Assembly (NCBI GenBank): GCA_021229015.1
Contig: CM037791.1
Span: forward strand, 56,794,704 to 56,858,703
DNA length: 64,000 bases
Source: Solen grandis
Taxonomy: Eukaryota > Mollusca > Bivalvia > Adapedonta > Solenidae
Direction of reading: 5' to 3'
The position numbers and the translations under genes were made by a program. Shown one piece after another: positions 35,250-46,310 of this stretch; the first letter of the stretch is position 1; every line of letters begins with the position of its first letter. The notes beneath the pieces were generated by a model. The model ran no database searches. It saw only the letters and a list, made by a program, of their open reading frames with translations, and was not told the DNA's origin.

Positions 35250-37293
35250 GAATAATTTGCAAAGATTTTCAATATTATATTTATGGCAGCCTTGGTATAA
35301 ACTTGAATGCTTGTAGATACATGTAGATATACATAAGTGTAAAGGTGTGTAGTGGACCATTGATGCACATTCTCTACATACCCTCAAGTCATTAATGAGG
35401 AACAAATGGCTGTCTCTGCCAGGACCAAACCAGGCTAAATTGCTCAATCTTTATTTTTGTATTTTGTGGCGTTTTCCTCCTCCAGGAAGCTATGAGGGGT
35501 GTCCCATAAAATCATGCCATTAGCTGTGTAGGTTGTCCAATGATATCTTGACTGAGGCTAAGCAAATTACCTAGGCAGGATGTTCAAGTATATTGTAGAC
35601 AATCATTATTATTTCTAATCTATTATATTATTTCTAATCTATTATCTTTAAAAGCATGGTACCTTCAGCATGTTTATTATTTGTCATGTATATATTTGCA
35701 AAATTTGATTGAGTTAGAAACAATATTTTAGGTGTTGAACGACAAAAATGTTTATGGTTTGAATGTCGGAACATGAAATCCACAAGGAACGATCCCTGGA
35801 TAAACATTCACAAAAGTTGATAAAATAAACTTGTCCCATGTAGAACTCTGGTTGCCATGGCAACGGAAAGAAAAAATATATGTAAGCTTTTAAAATTCAC
35901 CCCCTTTAAAACTACCGGCCAGATTTCAAAAATATTCTAGCTCAGATGTTCCTTTGATAACCCTCTAACAAGATGGCTAAAATTATTCCGATTCGTAAAA
36001 ACTCATGACACGGTTACACCTCTTGTGTTTCATCTTGCTGTGGAAGATATAATGATATAAGTGTTTTGTGAGATACGTAAACATAATAGAAACCTAGTAT
36101 CTTAGTAACTTGGACTGATCTGGGAGATTCTCTTATATCTGTAAATGCTACTCATACTGGTATGGGCTTTTTTCCTTTCCATTTTCTGGGTTTTGTTCAC
36201 TTGTTTTTTTTTTAAACTAATGATCAGCTATATTCCCAGTGTCAGAAAGTGTATTTTCCCATTTCATGCAAAACTTCCCAGTAAATACTCAGACGAGGAA
36301 TTGATTGGAATTTCAACTCAGAGAGTATATAGAAACTGACAAATAAACCCTATATCTCATTTTCGAGATGTGCTGTATTTTTCTTGACTATTTCCCCCCA
36401 ATTTCTAATATCTGCATGCAAAAAATCCTAGCTTGAAGAGTAAGTATCATTTTCCATACGAAAGCAGCTTGTTCACAGATGGTCATTGACTAAGAATTTG
36501 ATTTTTAACTATATATTGTGTGAGTATTATGTCTACTAATACCCATCTACAGACAAAAAAAATGAGCGGTTTCTCCATCACAGGCAGTAATAGTCACAGA
36601 CGGAATTGAAACTAATATTTAGAATGATGTTCATTTAGGTTCATTCACTGTGAATTCGCTAATTTCATAGGCTGAACTTATAAAATCGCTACACTAAACT
36701 GGTGAAGGACGCCATGTGTCACATGGTACCACAAGCACCTGCTTTGGGGATATTGTATTCTATTTTAACCAATTTTGTTCATGTTGCTTTAACATAGTGT
36801 TTGCTTGTGCAATGTTACCTACACTTTCAGAACTTATTTATCAGAAAAATTTATCACCGATCATCTGTGAATAAGCAGTAGAACAGCTAAATAAAAAAAC
36901 AACAGTTTGCAGTATTTTGGTAATAGTTCTTTCTTCTTCTTGGACGAAAATATATTTAATTTATTTTAATTTGGTTGTTACTTATACATGGTATTCCGTA
37001 ATTAAATTTTCACATTGAGGCTAGAGAATTGTGTCAGTGTCTCAAAGATGACCTTGGCAAAACAACAACAACAACAACAACAAAAATAATAAAAATATTC
37101 ACCAATTACTGTTCAATCTACCATCATCACTTGTTCCCAAGATGGTTATATCAGTTGTGATTATCATCAGAACTTCATACTTTCCCAGAAATTTTACATT
37201 TTATCTTAATATCCTGTTTCAAGTTACTGCATGATAGAATCAAACCCTTTCATTTAACCATGCTAAATTTCTTAATTGGCCTTGTCCTTTTTC
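35250..37293. other. AT-rich spacer with repeat fragments
   Basis: A fragment of the AGCTCACC-family body lies at about 35750-36030 (CATTCACAAAAGTTGATAAA, TGGTTGCCATGGCAACGG). An AAC triplet run lies at about 37060-37085. Short open frames (such as 36145-36339) have no domain. No gene. Confidence 0.5.
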
Positions 37294-37948
37294 AGCTCAC
37301 CTGAGCACATGTGCACTTCACTTACTTATGTTCTATTAGGATCGATGAATGTCAGCCGTCCGTCGTCCACAATTAGTTTGTTTGCACTTTAGCATCTTCA
37401 TTTCCTAAGCAATCCTCAAACTTTATGACAAGATTTATCACCATAACTTCTCGACCAAGTTCAATTATGGCTGATATCGGCCCATTAGGTCAGGAGTTAG
37501 ACCCCTTTTAATATTAAAAAAGCCTGATTTCACCTTGTTTGCACTCTAGCATTTTCAGTTCTTAAGTAATCATCTTCAAACTTAATGACAATGTTTATAG
37601 CCATATTATTTCAGACAAGTGCGATTATGGTTGATATCGGAAAATTAGGTCAGGAGTTATCGCTCTATAATTGATAAAAATGCCAGATTTCACTGTTTAC
37701 ACTTTAGCCTTTTTATTTCTTAATCAATCATTTTGAAGTTTCGTTGACAATATTTATAGCCATAATCTCTCAGTCAAGTTTGACTTCAAATTTTGACCAC
37801 AGGTTACGGGTTTGGTTTGTGGAATTGAAATGATCTTACAGATTATGTATTCAGTACAACTTTGCTATAATGTAGTAACTTGTACAGGCAATGAAGGCAA
37901 TACTTTTTCTCAGGTGAGCATCTCATGGCCATCTTGGCCCTCTTGTTT
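37294..37948 (+). mobile_element. AGCTCACC-family element
   Basis: Head AGCTCACCTGAGCACATGTG. The body is tandem about 175-bp units with CTAAGCAATCCTCAAACTTT and GGCTGATATCGGCCCATTAG. The tail is CAGGTGAGCATCTCAT, hairpin GGCCATCTTGGCC (37927-37939), TCTTGTTT. Confidence 0.75.
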
Positions 37949-38143
37949 CATTTTTGAATGTACCATTAGTTGTTTATGCGGATGCAAGCTGAAAAGCAAA
38001 CAGTGCAAACCATGATTAGATTACATGGATGTGAAAGCTGATCTTGGTCAGCACTTGTCGCAAAGTCAGTTACAATTACCCACAGCATTGTAAGGGTAAA
38101 ACATAAAACAGGTTATCCAGGCTTTTGATAATTTTAACTTCGT

Positions 38144-38484
38144 GCTCAGGTGATGTATTGTGATCAGTCTTTGTCCGGCGTCTGTCGTGCGTCGTCAACT
38201 TTTGCCTTAAACGACATCTCTTAAACCGCTGAACTCAACAGGAATAATCATTGGGTAATACTGCACAAAAATAGCTAAAATCATTTCCATCTCCTTCTTA
38301 ACGACTGAGCAGATTTTGATGAAACTTGGTACTGAGCAAAAATAGCTAAAATCGTTTAGGTCTGCCTACCAAGATGGCCACCAAAACTAAATATTAATAA
38401 AATTTAAATACTATATAATTTATTATGTGTATTTTTTTCCTTATTTATGTGAGCGATTTAGGGCCATCATGACCCCCTTGTTTA
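38144..38484 (+). mobile_element. AGCTCACC-family element, short copy
   Basis: Decayed head GTGCTCAGGTGATG with TTGTGATCAG and a GTGCGTCGTCAACTTTTGCC variant. The tail is GTGAGCGATTTAG with GGGCCATCATGACCC (one arm mismatch) then CTTGTTT. Confidence 0.65.
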
Positions 38485-40154
38485 TAATTTCATGTGTTTT
38501 AATTGTTGATTCAGTTTATAAGACATAAGAGAATTAGAATATACTGTATACAAGCTAATTTTTACTGATTTCTTCATGATTATCATGCCTACTCAGTAAT
38601 AGCCTCTCCCTCACCCATTTTATTTCTGAAATCTTTTCAAGGTGGATTATTCAATAATATACAAATAGGGGGTTAGAATCGCGTATATATGTATAAGCAC
38701 TTAACCTAGTTTCGCTCTCACCCCTTGAAATAGATTAATTTTTCTCAGTTCTCTTTACTCCAAATAGCAAATTTTGGCAGAACTACCATTAATTATTTCT
38801 TTTGTCACACATTCTTGTATTTCTGCTTTACTAAATCCGGTTTTTCAAGATAATACTGTTGAGTCTGTTTAGCAGGTGTTTGATAACTCAGTTTAGTGAA
38901 CTGACAATATTATTTCGGATGATATACAGATTGCATACAATTCAGAATGACTCTTTCATTTCTCAGTGCAGTTAATGTTATTCATTGAATTATAATCATG
39001 GTTCTTTTGATGCTTTAAAAGACTTCAGTGCAGATGCAAGCATCCGTTGACTTAGTCAAATAGAGTTACACTCAAACCTCGATTGGCCACCTCTAGTTTT
39101 TTTTTTGTCATATTAGAAATAGGTGGTAATTTACATGTTTATTTCAATACGATTGCATTATGGAAGTCTTAACTGAATTAAAATGTGTTGATAATCGATG
39201 CTGGAGGTAACATACTTATAACTTAATTGTAATGAAAAAAGAAAATGGTGCAAGTGAATAAATCGCAGTCCATTCGAAGATGGTACATTGGTCCAGTTTG
39301 TAAAATAATTAGAATGTTCCTCACACAGGCTTTTCCATCAATGTTGTGGGTTTGATTTTCAAACCAGGGAACACTTTTTAAATATTTTTTGCGACATCAT
39401 CACATTAAAAACCCAGTTCTCTCAGCACTTTCAGAGCTTTGAATAATACCTGGTTTCCTAGTTTCTATTTTTAGCAATAATGACATTAATCCTAGAAATT
39501 TTATAAGCTTTTGATAGAGATATTCACCGAATATGTATATATGATGGTTCACTTATTGATTGTCAGAGTTTCGAAAAGGACTGGCTTGAAGCTGTACACT
39601 GGATTGGTTGGACTAAGGTTATTGTTGCTAAAAATAAAAACTAGAATGAATATCTGTATGGGAGTGGCAAGTTTCAGGGGTATTTATCATCTTCAGTGTT
39701 TGCTCTTTAGACAGAATATACTCTTTCTTCTGTGACCTCCTACTCTGTTCCTTGTAACTGTTATACATAAGTTATCATCATCACAGCAAGATATAATGCT
39801 CAGTCATTTAAATTCATGAATACATTGATAGCAGTTGTATATAGCTCGTTTATTGAAGATATTTCCATTCAAAAACACTTCAGTACCTTTAGTTTATGGT
39901 TCTGAGAAGATATGATGTGATACACATTAATGACACCCACAATGATAGGTGTGCATAAATCAGTAATGGAACATTTAAATCACAATACCTTAAAACAATG
40001 TGGTAGGTGAGAAAATTAACCCTATAATAAATAATCAGGCTTTAACTGAAGGTTAATTATGCATTGTATGTTAATTAGTTGTGAATTGTGTTTCATGTTT
40101 AAAATGTCAACTGTCATACATAGGTTAATATAAATAAATTTTATTGATGAATTG
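38485..40154. other. AT-rich spacer, no recognised feature
   Basis: Mostly single-copy-looking sequence. The 74-codon open frame at 39511-39735 has no domain or splice context. I see no RNA gene. Confidence 0.4.
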
Positions 40155-40200
40155 ATGATGCAAGACCAGGTGTTAATGAGATAATGAGGTCTTGCATCAT
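40155..40200. repeat. 13-bp inverted repeat
   Basis: ATGATGCAAGACC (40155-40167) and GGTCTTGCATCAT (40188-40200) are perfect reverse complements around a 20-base loop. It abuts an AGCTCACC-family body and may be its altered head. Confidence 0.7.
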
Positions 40201-40837
40201 GTCATAAAGATTGACATTTGGGGCTTTTCCAGACCACCATACGTAGCCTAGTAGACCTCTACCAACTTTGTTTAAAGCATGGCCCTGGGGTCAAAATTGG
40301 CCCCGGCCCAGGAATCACATGGTTTTCCATAGATTTACATTGGGAAAAAAACAACAACAGAAAAATCTTCAAGTCAGAAACCACAAGGCCTAGAGTTTAG
40401 ATATTTGTTGTGTTACATGGCCTAGTAGACCTCTATCAAGTGTGTTCAAATCATGGCCCTGGGGTCAAAATTAGCCCCGTTTTAGGGGCCACTTGATTTT
40501 ATATGGACTTGTATAGGAAAACCCTCAAAAGATCTTCTCAGAAACCACAAAGCCTTGAGTTAAGATGTTTACTAGTGAACCTCAACCAAGACTCTTCAAA
40601 TCATGGATCTGGTGTCAAAGTTGACTTCACCCCAGGGGTCACTTGATTTTATAGAGACTTATTAGAGCTATGACCTTCAAAATTTGGATGGCAGGTACAG
40701 TTTTAGCGAGGAATTTAGGTGATCTTGCTTACTTCTGCATGGATTATGTATTCAGTATGACTTATAATACAATAATTGGCAATGAAGGCATGTTTTTCAG
40801 GTGAGTGATTTAGGGCCATCTTTGCCCTCTTGTTTAA
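40201..40837 (+). mobile_element. AGCTCACC-family element, headless
   Basis: The body repeats GCCTAGTAGACCTCTACCAA, CATGGCCCTGGGGTCAAAAT and AACCACAAGGCCTAGAG three times at about 180-bp spacing. The tail is CAGGTGAGTGATTTAG, GGGCCATCTTTGCCC (40813-40827), TCTTGTTT. Confidence 0.7.
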
Positions 40838-42560
40838 CAATCATCTTCAAACTTTATGATTTGTTTATGACCATAATCTCTTGATTGAGTTTGATGATGG
40901 TTGAAAACAGTCAATAAAGTCAAGAGTTATGTCCCTTTTAATATAAAACAATGCACTTTGTTTACACTCTAGCGTCTTCAGTTTTTGAACAATCATCTTA
41001 AAATGTTTATGATCATAATTTCTTGGTTTTATTGTGGCAGATCTTTGTTCATTAGATCCGGAGCTATTGCAATATTTCATCTTGTTTACACTCTAGCATT
41101 TTCATTTCTTAAGCAATCTTCTTAGAACATTACAACAATGTTTATTGTTATAATCTCTCAGCTAAGTTTTTTTTATGACGGAAAATGGCCTATTAGGTCA
41201 GTGGTTATGACCCCTTAATTGTCAACAACTTTAGAGTTTACACTCTAGATGCCACAATTTTTGTCCAATCTATCTCACATTTTAAGTCTTGAAAATTTCT
41301 CAGTGGAGTTCATCATGGATGGGGCGGCGTCAAAAATGGATTACTAGGTCATAACTTGGTTAAAAATTGTATACCTTCCACAGGTCATATTTTTGGCTCA
41401 GCCTTCATCAAACTTGCACAGAACGTGTGTCTTGATAATATTTTGCCAGGTTCAATTATGGGTGGGACAGATTTAGATAAAAGTAGGTCACTAGGTCAAA
41501 TCTTGTATTATCATTTTTATATTCTAGGGGCTTCATATCTAGCCGAATCTTACTAAAATTTGATTAGAATGTTTGTCTTAACAGATTCGGTAACAGATTT
41601 ACAAAGGGGAGACAAAAAGCAAACATTTACATTTTATGCCCACGAGACCTGTGATTGTCATCAACATTAACATTGGCCATAACTTGAAAACTGTTAAAGG
41701 TATTGACTTGAAACTTCATATATGAATAGAATACAACTAGGAGAAGTGCAGTGACTAAGAATCATAACTCTACGTGGCCCAATATTTAGCTCACCTGAGC
41801 AAAACTCAGGGTGAGCTTTTGTGATCCCGTGGGTGTTCGTCGTCCGGGTGTGTGTCAATTTCAGTTTTTACACTCTAGCACCTTCATTTCTTAAGCAATC
41901 ATCTTCAAACCTTATGAAAATGTTTATGACGATAATATCTCGATTGAGTTTGATTATGACCATAATGTCCCGACTAAGTTTGATTATTGCTGAGTTTGAT
42001 TAATTAGAAGTTATGCCCCTTTTAATAACAAAAAAATGCAAGATTTCACTTTGTTTACACTAGCATTTTCATATTTTTAGCAATCATCTTCAAACTTTAT
42101 GACAATGTTTATGACTATAATGTTTCGATTGAGTTCGATAATGGCTGACATGGGCCACTTAGGTCAGGAGTTGTGCCCCTTTTAATATCAAAGCATTCCA
42201 GATTTCACCTTGTTAAAACTCTTTTAACAATCATCTTTAAACTTCAAGACAATGTTTATGACCATAATCTCTCGACTGAGTTTTATTATGGTTGAGATTG
42301 GCCAGTCAAGTCAGGAGTTATGCCTCTCTTATTATAGAAATTGGCCATATATCTGATTGTTTATATCCTAGCGTCTCCATTTTTTAGCAGTCATCTTCAA
42401 ACTTTAAGACAATGTTTGTGACCATAATGTCTCGTGATGGGGTTCAATTATGGCTGATATCGGCCAGTAAATTCATGATTTATGCTCCATTCAGTATAAA
42501 AAAAGCCAGTTTTCACTTTGTTTACACTCTAGCATCTTTATTTTCTAAGCAATCTTCTTT
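40838..42560 (+). repeat. Tandem body units and an AGCTCACC head
   Basis: Many diverged units of about 175 bp carry ATCATCTTCAAACTTTATGA, TTTATGACCATAATCTC, GGTCAGGAGTTATG and CTTTGTTTACACTCTAGC. A proper head, AGCTCACCTGAGCAAAACTC, starts at 41787, but no matching tail hairpin was found downstream before the next element. Confidence 0.6.
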
Positions 42561-43106
42561 CTCGATTCAGTTTAATTATCTACCCCTTTTTATACCCCCC
42601 CCCCCCCCCGCAAAACGGAGTTATAAGGGTGTATACTGGATTCAGCTTGTCTGTCTGACCGTCCGGCCGTCTGTCGGTTTCTTTGTCCGGGCCGTAACTC
42701 AAAAAATTATAAAAGGCATCAAGAAGAAACTTCATATGTGGATAGATCTCAATTAGGGGGGGGGGGGGGGGGTGGGGGGAGGGGTTGGGGTGCAGTGACC
42801 AAGAGCCATAACTCTCTGTCGCGTAGTTTTGGAGTCATTGCCCTTTGTAAATTTTCATACTTAATTTTTTTCCGGGCCGTAACTCAAAAAGTATAAAAGG
42901 TATCAAGATGAAATTTAATATGTAGATAAATCTCATTGAGGGGGCATGCAGTGACCAAGAACCATAACCGTCTGTCGCGTAATTTTTCCTTGTTGAGCCA
43001 ATACATTTTCATGTCTCTGACCTACATCATATTTGTATTAAAATCCCTGTGACAAAGCGAAATGCGGGGGGTATTTGCGCCATTACAATGGCAGTTCTAG
43101 TATTTT
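42561..43106 (+). mobile_element. Poly-C/poly-G bounded element
   Basis: Starts with a long C run (about 42596-42609) and CGCAAAACGGAGTTATAAGG, then CTGTCTGACCGTCCGGCC. Two body units share GGGCCGTAACTCAAAAA and CAGTGACCAAGAGCCATAAC. It ends GCGGGGGGTATTTGCGCC with CATTACAATGGCAGTTC. A G run lies at about 42757-42780. The CCCCCCGCAAA start and GCGGGGGG end are roughly inverted. Confidence 0.6.
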
Positions 43107-43130
43107 TTTTTAAATCGACTATTCGAAGAA

Positions 43131-44215
43131 TATGAGAGCTATTGTAGTCGCCCTGGCGTCAGCGTGGGCATTGGCGTTGCAGCTTTTGGTTAAAGTTTTG
43201 CATGCAAGTTACTATCAACCTTATATCTCAATAACCATTTATGATATTGACTTGAAAGTTTATGAATATGTCCAGGGTCATCAGACAACCAAGGTAGATA
43301 AATCTTGACTGAATCTAATATGAATTATGGCCCCTTTTTAACTTAGAAATTTTGGTTAAAGTTTTGCATGCAATAGAAAATTTGGTTAAAGTTATGCGTT
43401 CAAGCTACTATCTAGTTTGTATCTTAATAACCATTCATGGTATTGACTTGAAAGTTTATGAATATGTTTATGGGCATCAGACAACCAAGGTAAATAACTC
43501 TTGATGGAACATATAACAAATTATGGCCCTTTTTAACTTAGAAATTTTGGTTAAAGTTTTGCCTGCAAGATACTCTCATGCTTATATCTCAGTATCCAGG
43601 CATGGAATTGATTTGAAACATTTTTATTATGTTTATGGGTATCATACTTTCATGGTAGATAACTGTTGATAGACTATGTCACAAATTATGGCCCTATTTA
43701 ACTTAGAAATTTTGGTTAAAGTTTGGTTAAAGTTTTGCGTGCTAGGTACTTTCATGCTAATATCTCAGTATCCAGGCATGCGATTGATTTTAAACATCTT
43801 TAATATGTTTAGGGGTATCATACTATAAAGGAAGATAACACTTGAAGGAATATATTAAAAATTATGACCCCCTTTTAACTTAGAATTTTGGTTAAATTTT
43901 CAAGCTAATATCCGGCTTATATCTCAGAAATTGCTTGTGGAATTGACTAGAAAGTTAAGGAGTATCTTCAGTGGCATCAGAAAAGATAACTTTTGGACTG
44001 AATTTTATGCCAATTATGGCCATTTTCTAACTTGGATTTTTGGGATTGATTTTAGACATCATAAACGTATTAAGGGGTATCAGACTATCAAGGTATATCA
44101 TGTTTGACTATTATATACAGGGTATGTGAAAGGGAAGAATTAAAATAGATTTTATTTGATTTACCAACAAGTATTTTGAATAGTAGAGCGTGCTGTCCTC
44201 TGACAGCTCTTGTTT
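43131..44215 (+). mobile_element. GCTGTC-hairpin element with about 175-bp tandem units
   Basis: Head: GAGAGCTATTGTAGTCGCCC (43134). Body: about five tandem units with TTTTGGTTAAAGTTTTGC, TTATATCTCA and AATTATGGCCC, period near 175 bp. Tail: hairpin GCTGTC (44192-44197) / GACAGC (44202-44207), then TCTTGTTT. Head and tail ends match the AGCTCACC family (AGCTATTGT and TCTTGTTT) although the hairpins differ. Confidence 0.75.
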
Positions 44216-44830
44216 CAATTATTGTCGGGAGCACTCAAAACTATACTAGGTATTGACTCGAAACTCGAAATATAAATAGATGGTGAGATTGGGAAGTACA
44301 GTAACCTTAACTCTACTTTGACCAGATTTTATTTAATTATCTCACTTTAATTTTACAATGAATTTCTGTCCATAGAATAACTTAGTTACTATATACTTGA
44401 AAACTATACAAGGTAATGACTTGAAACTTCATATATAAGTAGATGACAACATGATTAAGAACCTTAACTCTACCAAGTCTCGCTTTTGATTATTATTTTT
44501 TTAATTAATTTTGGAGAAAAACTCATGAACAAAAGAACGCAAGGACTTAAAAATTGAAACATAATATGATAGTAAGTAGGAGGAGTGTAGTAATCAAGAA
44601 CCATAACTCTGTCTTGTCTGTTTTTCTAATTATCTCCCTTTAGTTTATATATCAATTTTTGTTAAGATCTTAACTTAAAATATAAAAGATAGGGAGTAGC
44701 AGAAATGTAATGGTTATGAAATAGACATCTGTTGGGTTCTATTCTTTTAAAATTAGCTCCCTATATTTTTGACATCTGGCCTGCTCAGATGGGAGCATAG
44801 TGCTTTTCGAACACATCTTGTTATTTCTAT
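44216..44830 (+). mobile_element. GGGAGCAT-tailed element
   Basis: Body units with ACTTGAAACTTCATATATAA and ACCTTAACTCTACC. The tail is CAGATGGGAGCATAGTGC and AACACATCTTGTT. The head of the same family is at 51917-51937 (ATGCTCCC / GGGAGAGCAT). Confidence 0.6.
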
Positions 44831-44903
44831 TCTATACCATGCAGTTGGAAATGTAATTTAATAAATGAATATTATTAATGATTTGTTAATGCATTTCTTA
44901 ATA

Positions 44904-45008
<105 letters not shown>

Positions 45009-45029
45009 AGTTTTTACTCTTCCATTTAC

Positions 45030-45095
45030 AGATACTGTGCATTCTGACTTGTTCCTGTCTATTGACGTTTGACCATCTTCGAGAAAGACGTGACC
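45030..45095 (+). promoter_or_regulatory. Probable 3' splice site and 5' untranslated leader of the B-box gene
   Basis: A pyrimidine-rich run ending in tccatttacag (AG at 45030-45031) makes a convincing acceptor 64 bases before the start codon. The first transcribed exon is therefore probably further upstream and non-coding. I could not identify it or a core promoter within the repeat-rich 44200-44900 stretch. An in-frame TGA at 45063 separates the leader from the coding sequence. Confidence 0.5.
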
Positions 45096-46310
45096 ATGGC
45101 TTCAAAAACACACCTTTCAGAGGAGTGTAATCCACCTGTCTGTATCACTTGTAGTGTTGACGGAAAATCAAGGTTTGCACACGGCTTCTGTGACACGTGT
45201 AAGCATCACTTGTGCGAGAGTTGTTTAAAAGTTCACCAATTGATATGTAGAGACCACGTGATATTAGATCAAGTGTCCATGCCAAAGATGAAAGTGGTAC
45301 CACGTGATCCATTAACTAAACGATGTGAGAAACATGGTCACTTGTTAGATTTTTTCTGTAAGGAACACAAAGACATTCTCTGTTTTGTGTGTTTTGCTTT
45401 AAATCATAGAAAATGTGTAAGTGTAATTCCCTACGCGATGAAAGACATCGAATACAGTCTGGAGTTTTCCTCTCTCTGTGACATCCTGTTAGAGGAGTAT
45501 GATCCTCTCCTCTGTTATCCTTGTAGTGTTGGCGGAGATTCCAAGTCTCCACATGGCTTCTGTGACACTTGTAAGCATCACTTGTGCAATAGTTGTTTTA
45601 ATTTTCACCGTGATCCATTGATACGGAGAGACCACGTGATGTTAGATCAAGTGTCCATGCCAAAGAAGAAAGTTGTACCTACTGACCCCTTGACTGAACA
45701 ATGCAAGAAACATGGTCACTCTTTAGAGTATTACTGTAAGAGACACAACGACATTCTCTGTCCTGTTTGTGTGTTTGAACATCATAGACGTTGTCCTGAT
45801 TTAAATGTTTTCGACAAGCTGAAAAGTTTTAACTGGGTAATGTGTGCATTAGCCTTAAAGTATACATCGGAAGGACTTAGATCATTTATTGATCATGAAT
45901 GTGAACACTTTCATAGCTCACTGTTAACAGATCTTCAGCTGAAGAAATGTAATGAATGCTCTTCAGACAATTTACTTCCAGATCACAGTCCTTCAAAATG
46001 TCCTTCGCGAAGTGGGTCTTGCATTTGCAGACATAAATCTTCTAACAGAAGACCTTGCCCAAATGATGTTTGTGGGAAACTTTATGAAGGAATTATTGTT
46101 GCACATCGACACAAACAACCTAATTTCAGGAATACAAATATTTCCTTGTGGACCACAGACTATTGGGAGGTAGCAAAAGCCTTCCTACCTGGTGGATACC
46201 GTCTTATAAGATCAGTGAAAGAGGCAGACTTGGTTGCTTTACTGAACATTGGGATAAATCTGACGTGTATAACAGAAAGGCATAACATCAGATCTACAAT
46301 TTTGGAGCAG
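45096..46310 (+). CDS. Coding exon 1: tandem B-box pairs and start of HEPN-like domain
   Basis: Encodes residues 1-405 and ends in phase 0 at CAG|gtatat. Unit 1: C16/C19, C32/C35, C40/C43, H47 and H54 form a B-box1-like set; C77/H80, C88/H91, C96/C99 and H104/C107 form a B-box2-like set. Unit 2 repeats this: C140/C143, C156/C159, C164/C167, H171/H180, then C203/H206, C214/H217, C222/C225 and H229/C233. The two units are offset by about 124 codons (372 nt) and stay very similar at DNA level, for example around 45183 and 45555, so the duplication is fairly recent. After residue 240 comes a helical stretch, a cysteine cluster (C285 to C326), and a segment with WTTDYWEVAKAFLP (352-365). That segment resembles the start of the HEPN domain in DZIP3/CXorf38-like invertebrate proteins, by recall of the family pattern. 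Confidence 0.92.

Noticed and set aside
45096..46310. Complete TRIM E3 ligase
   Set aside because: The cysteine/histidine spacing fits B-boxes, no RING finger precedes them, and the C-terminus is a peptidase domain, not a SPRY or NHL domain.
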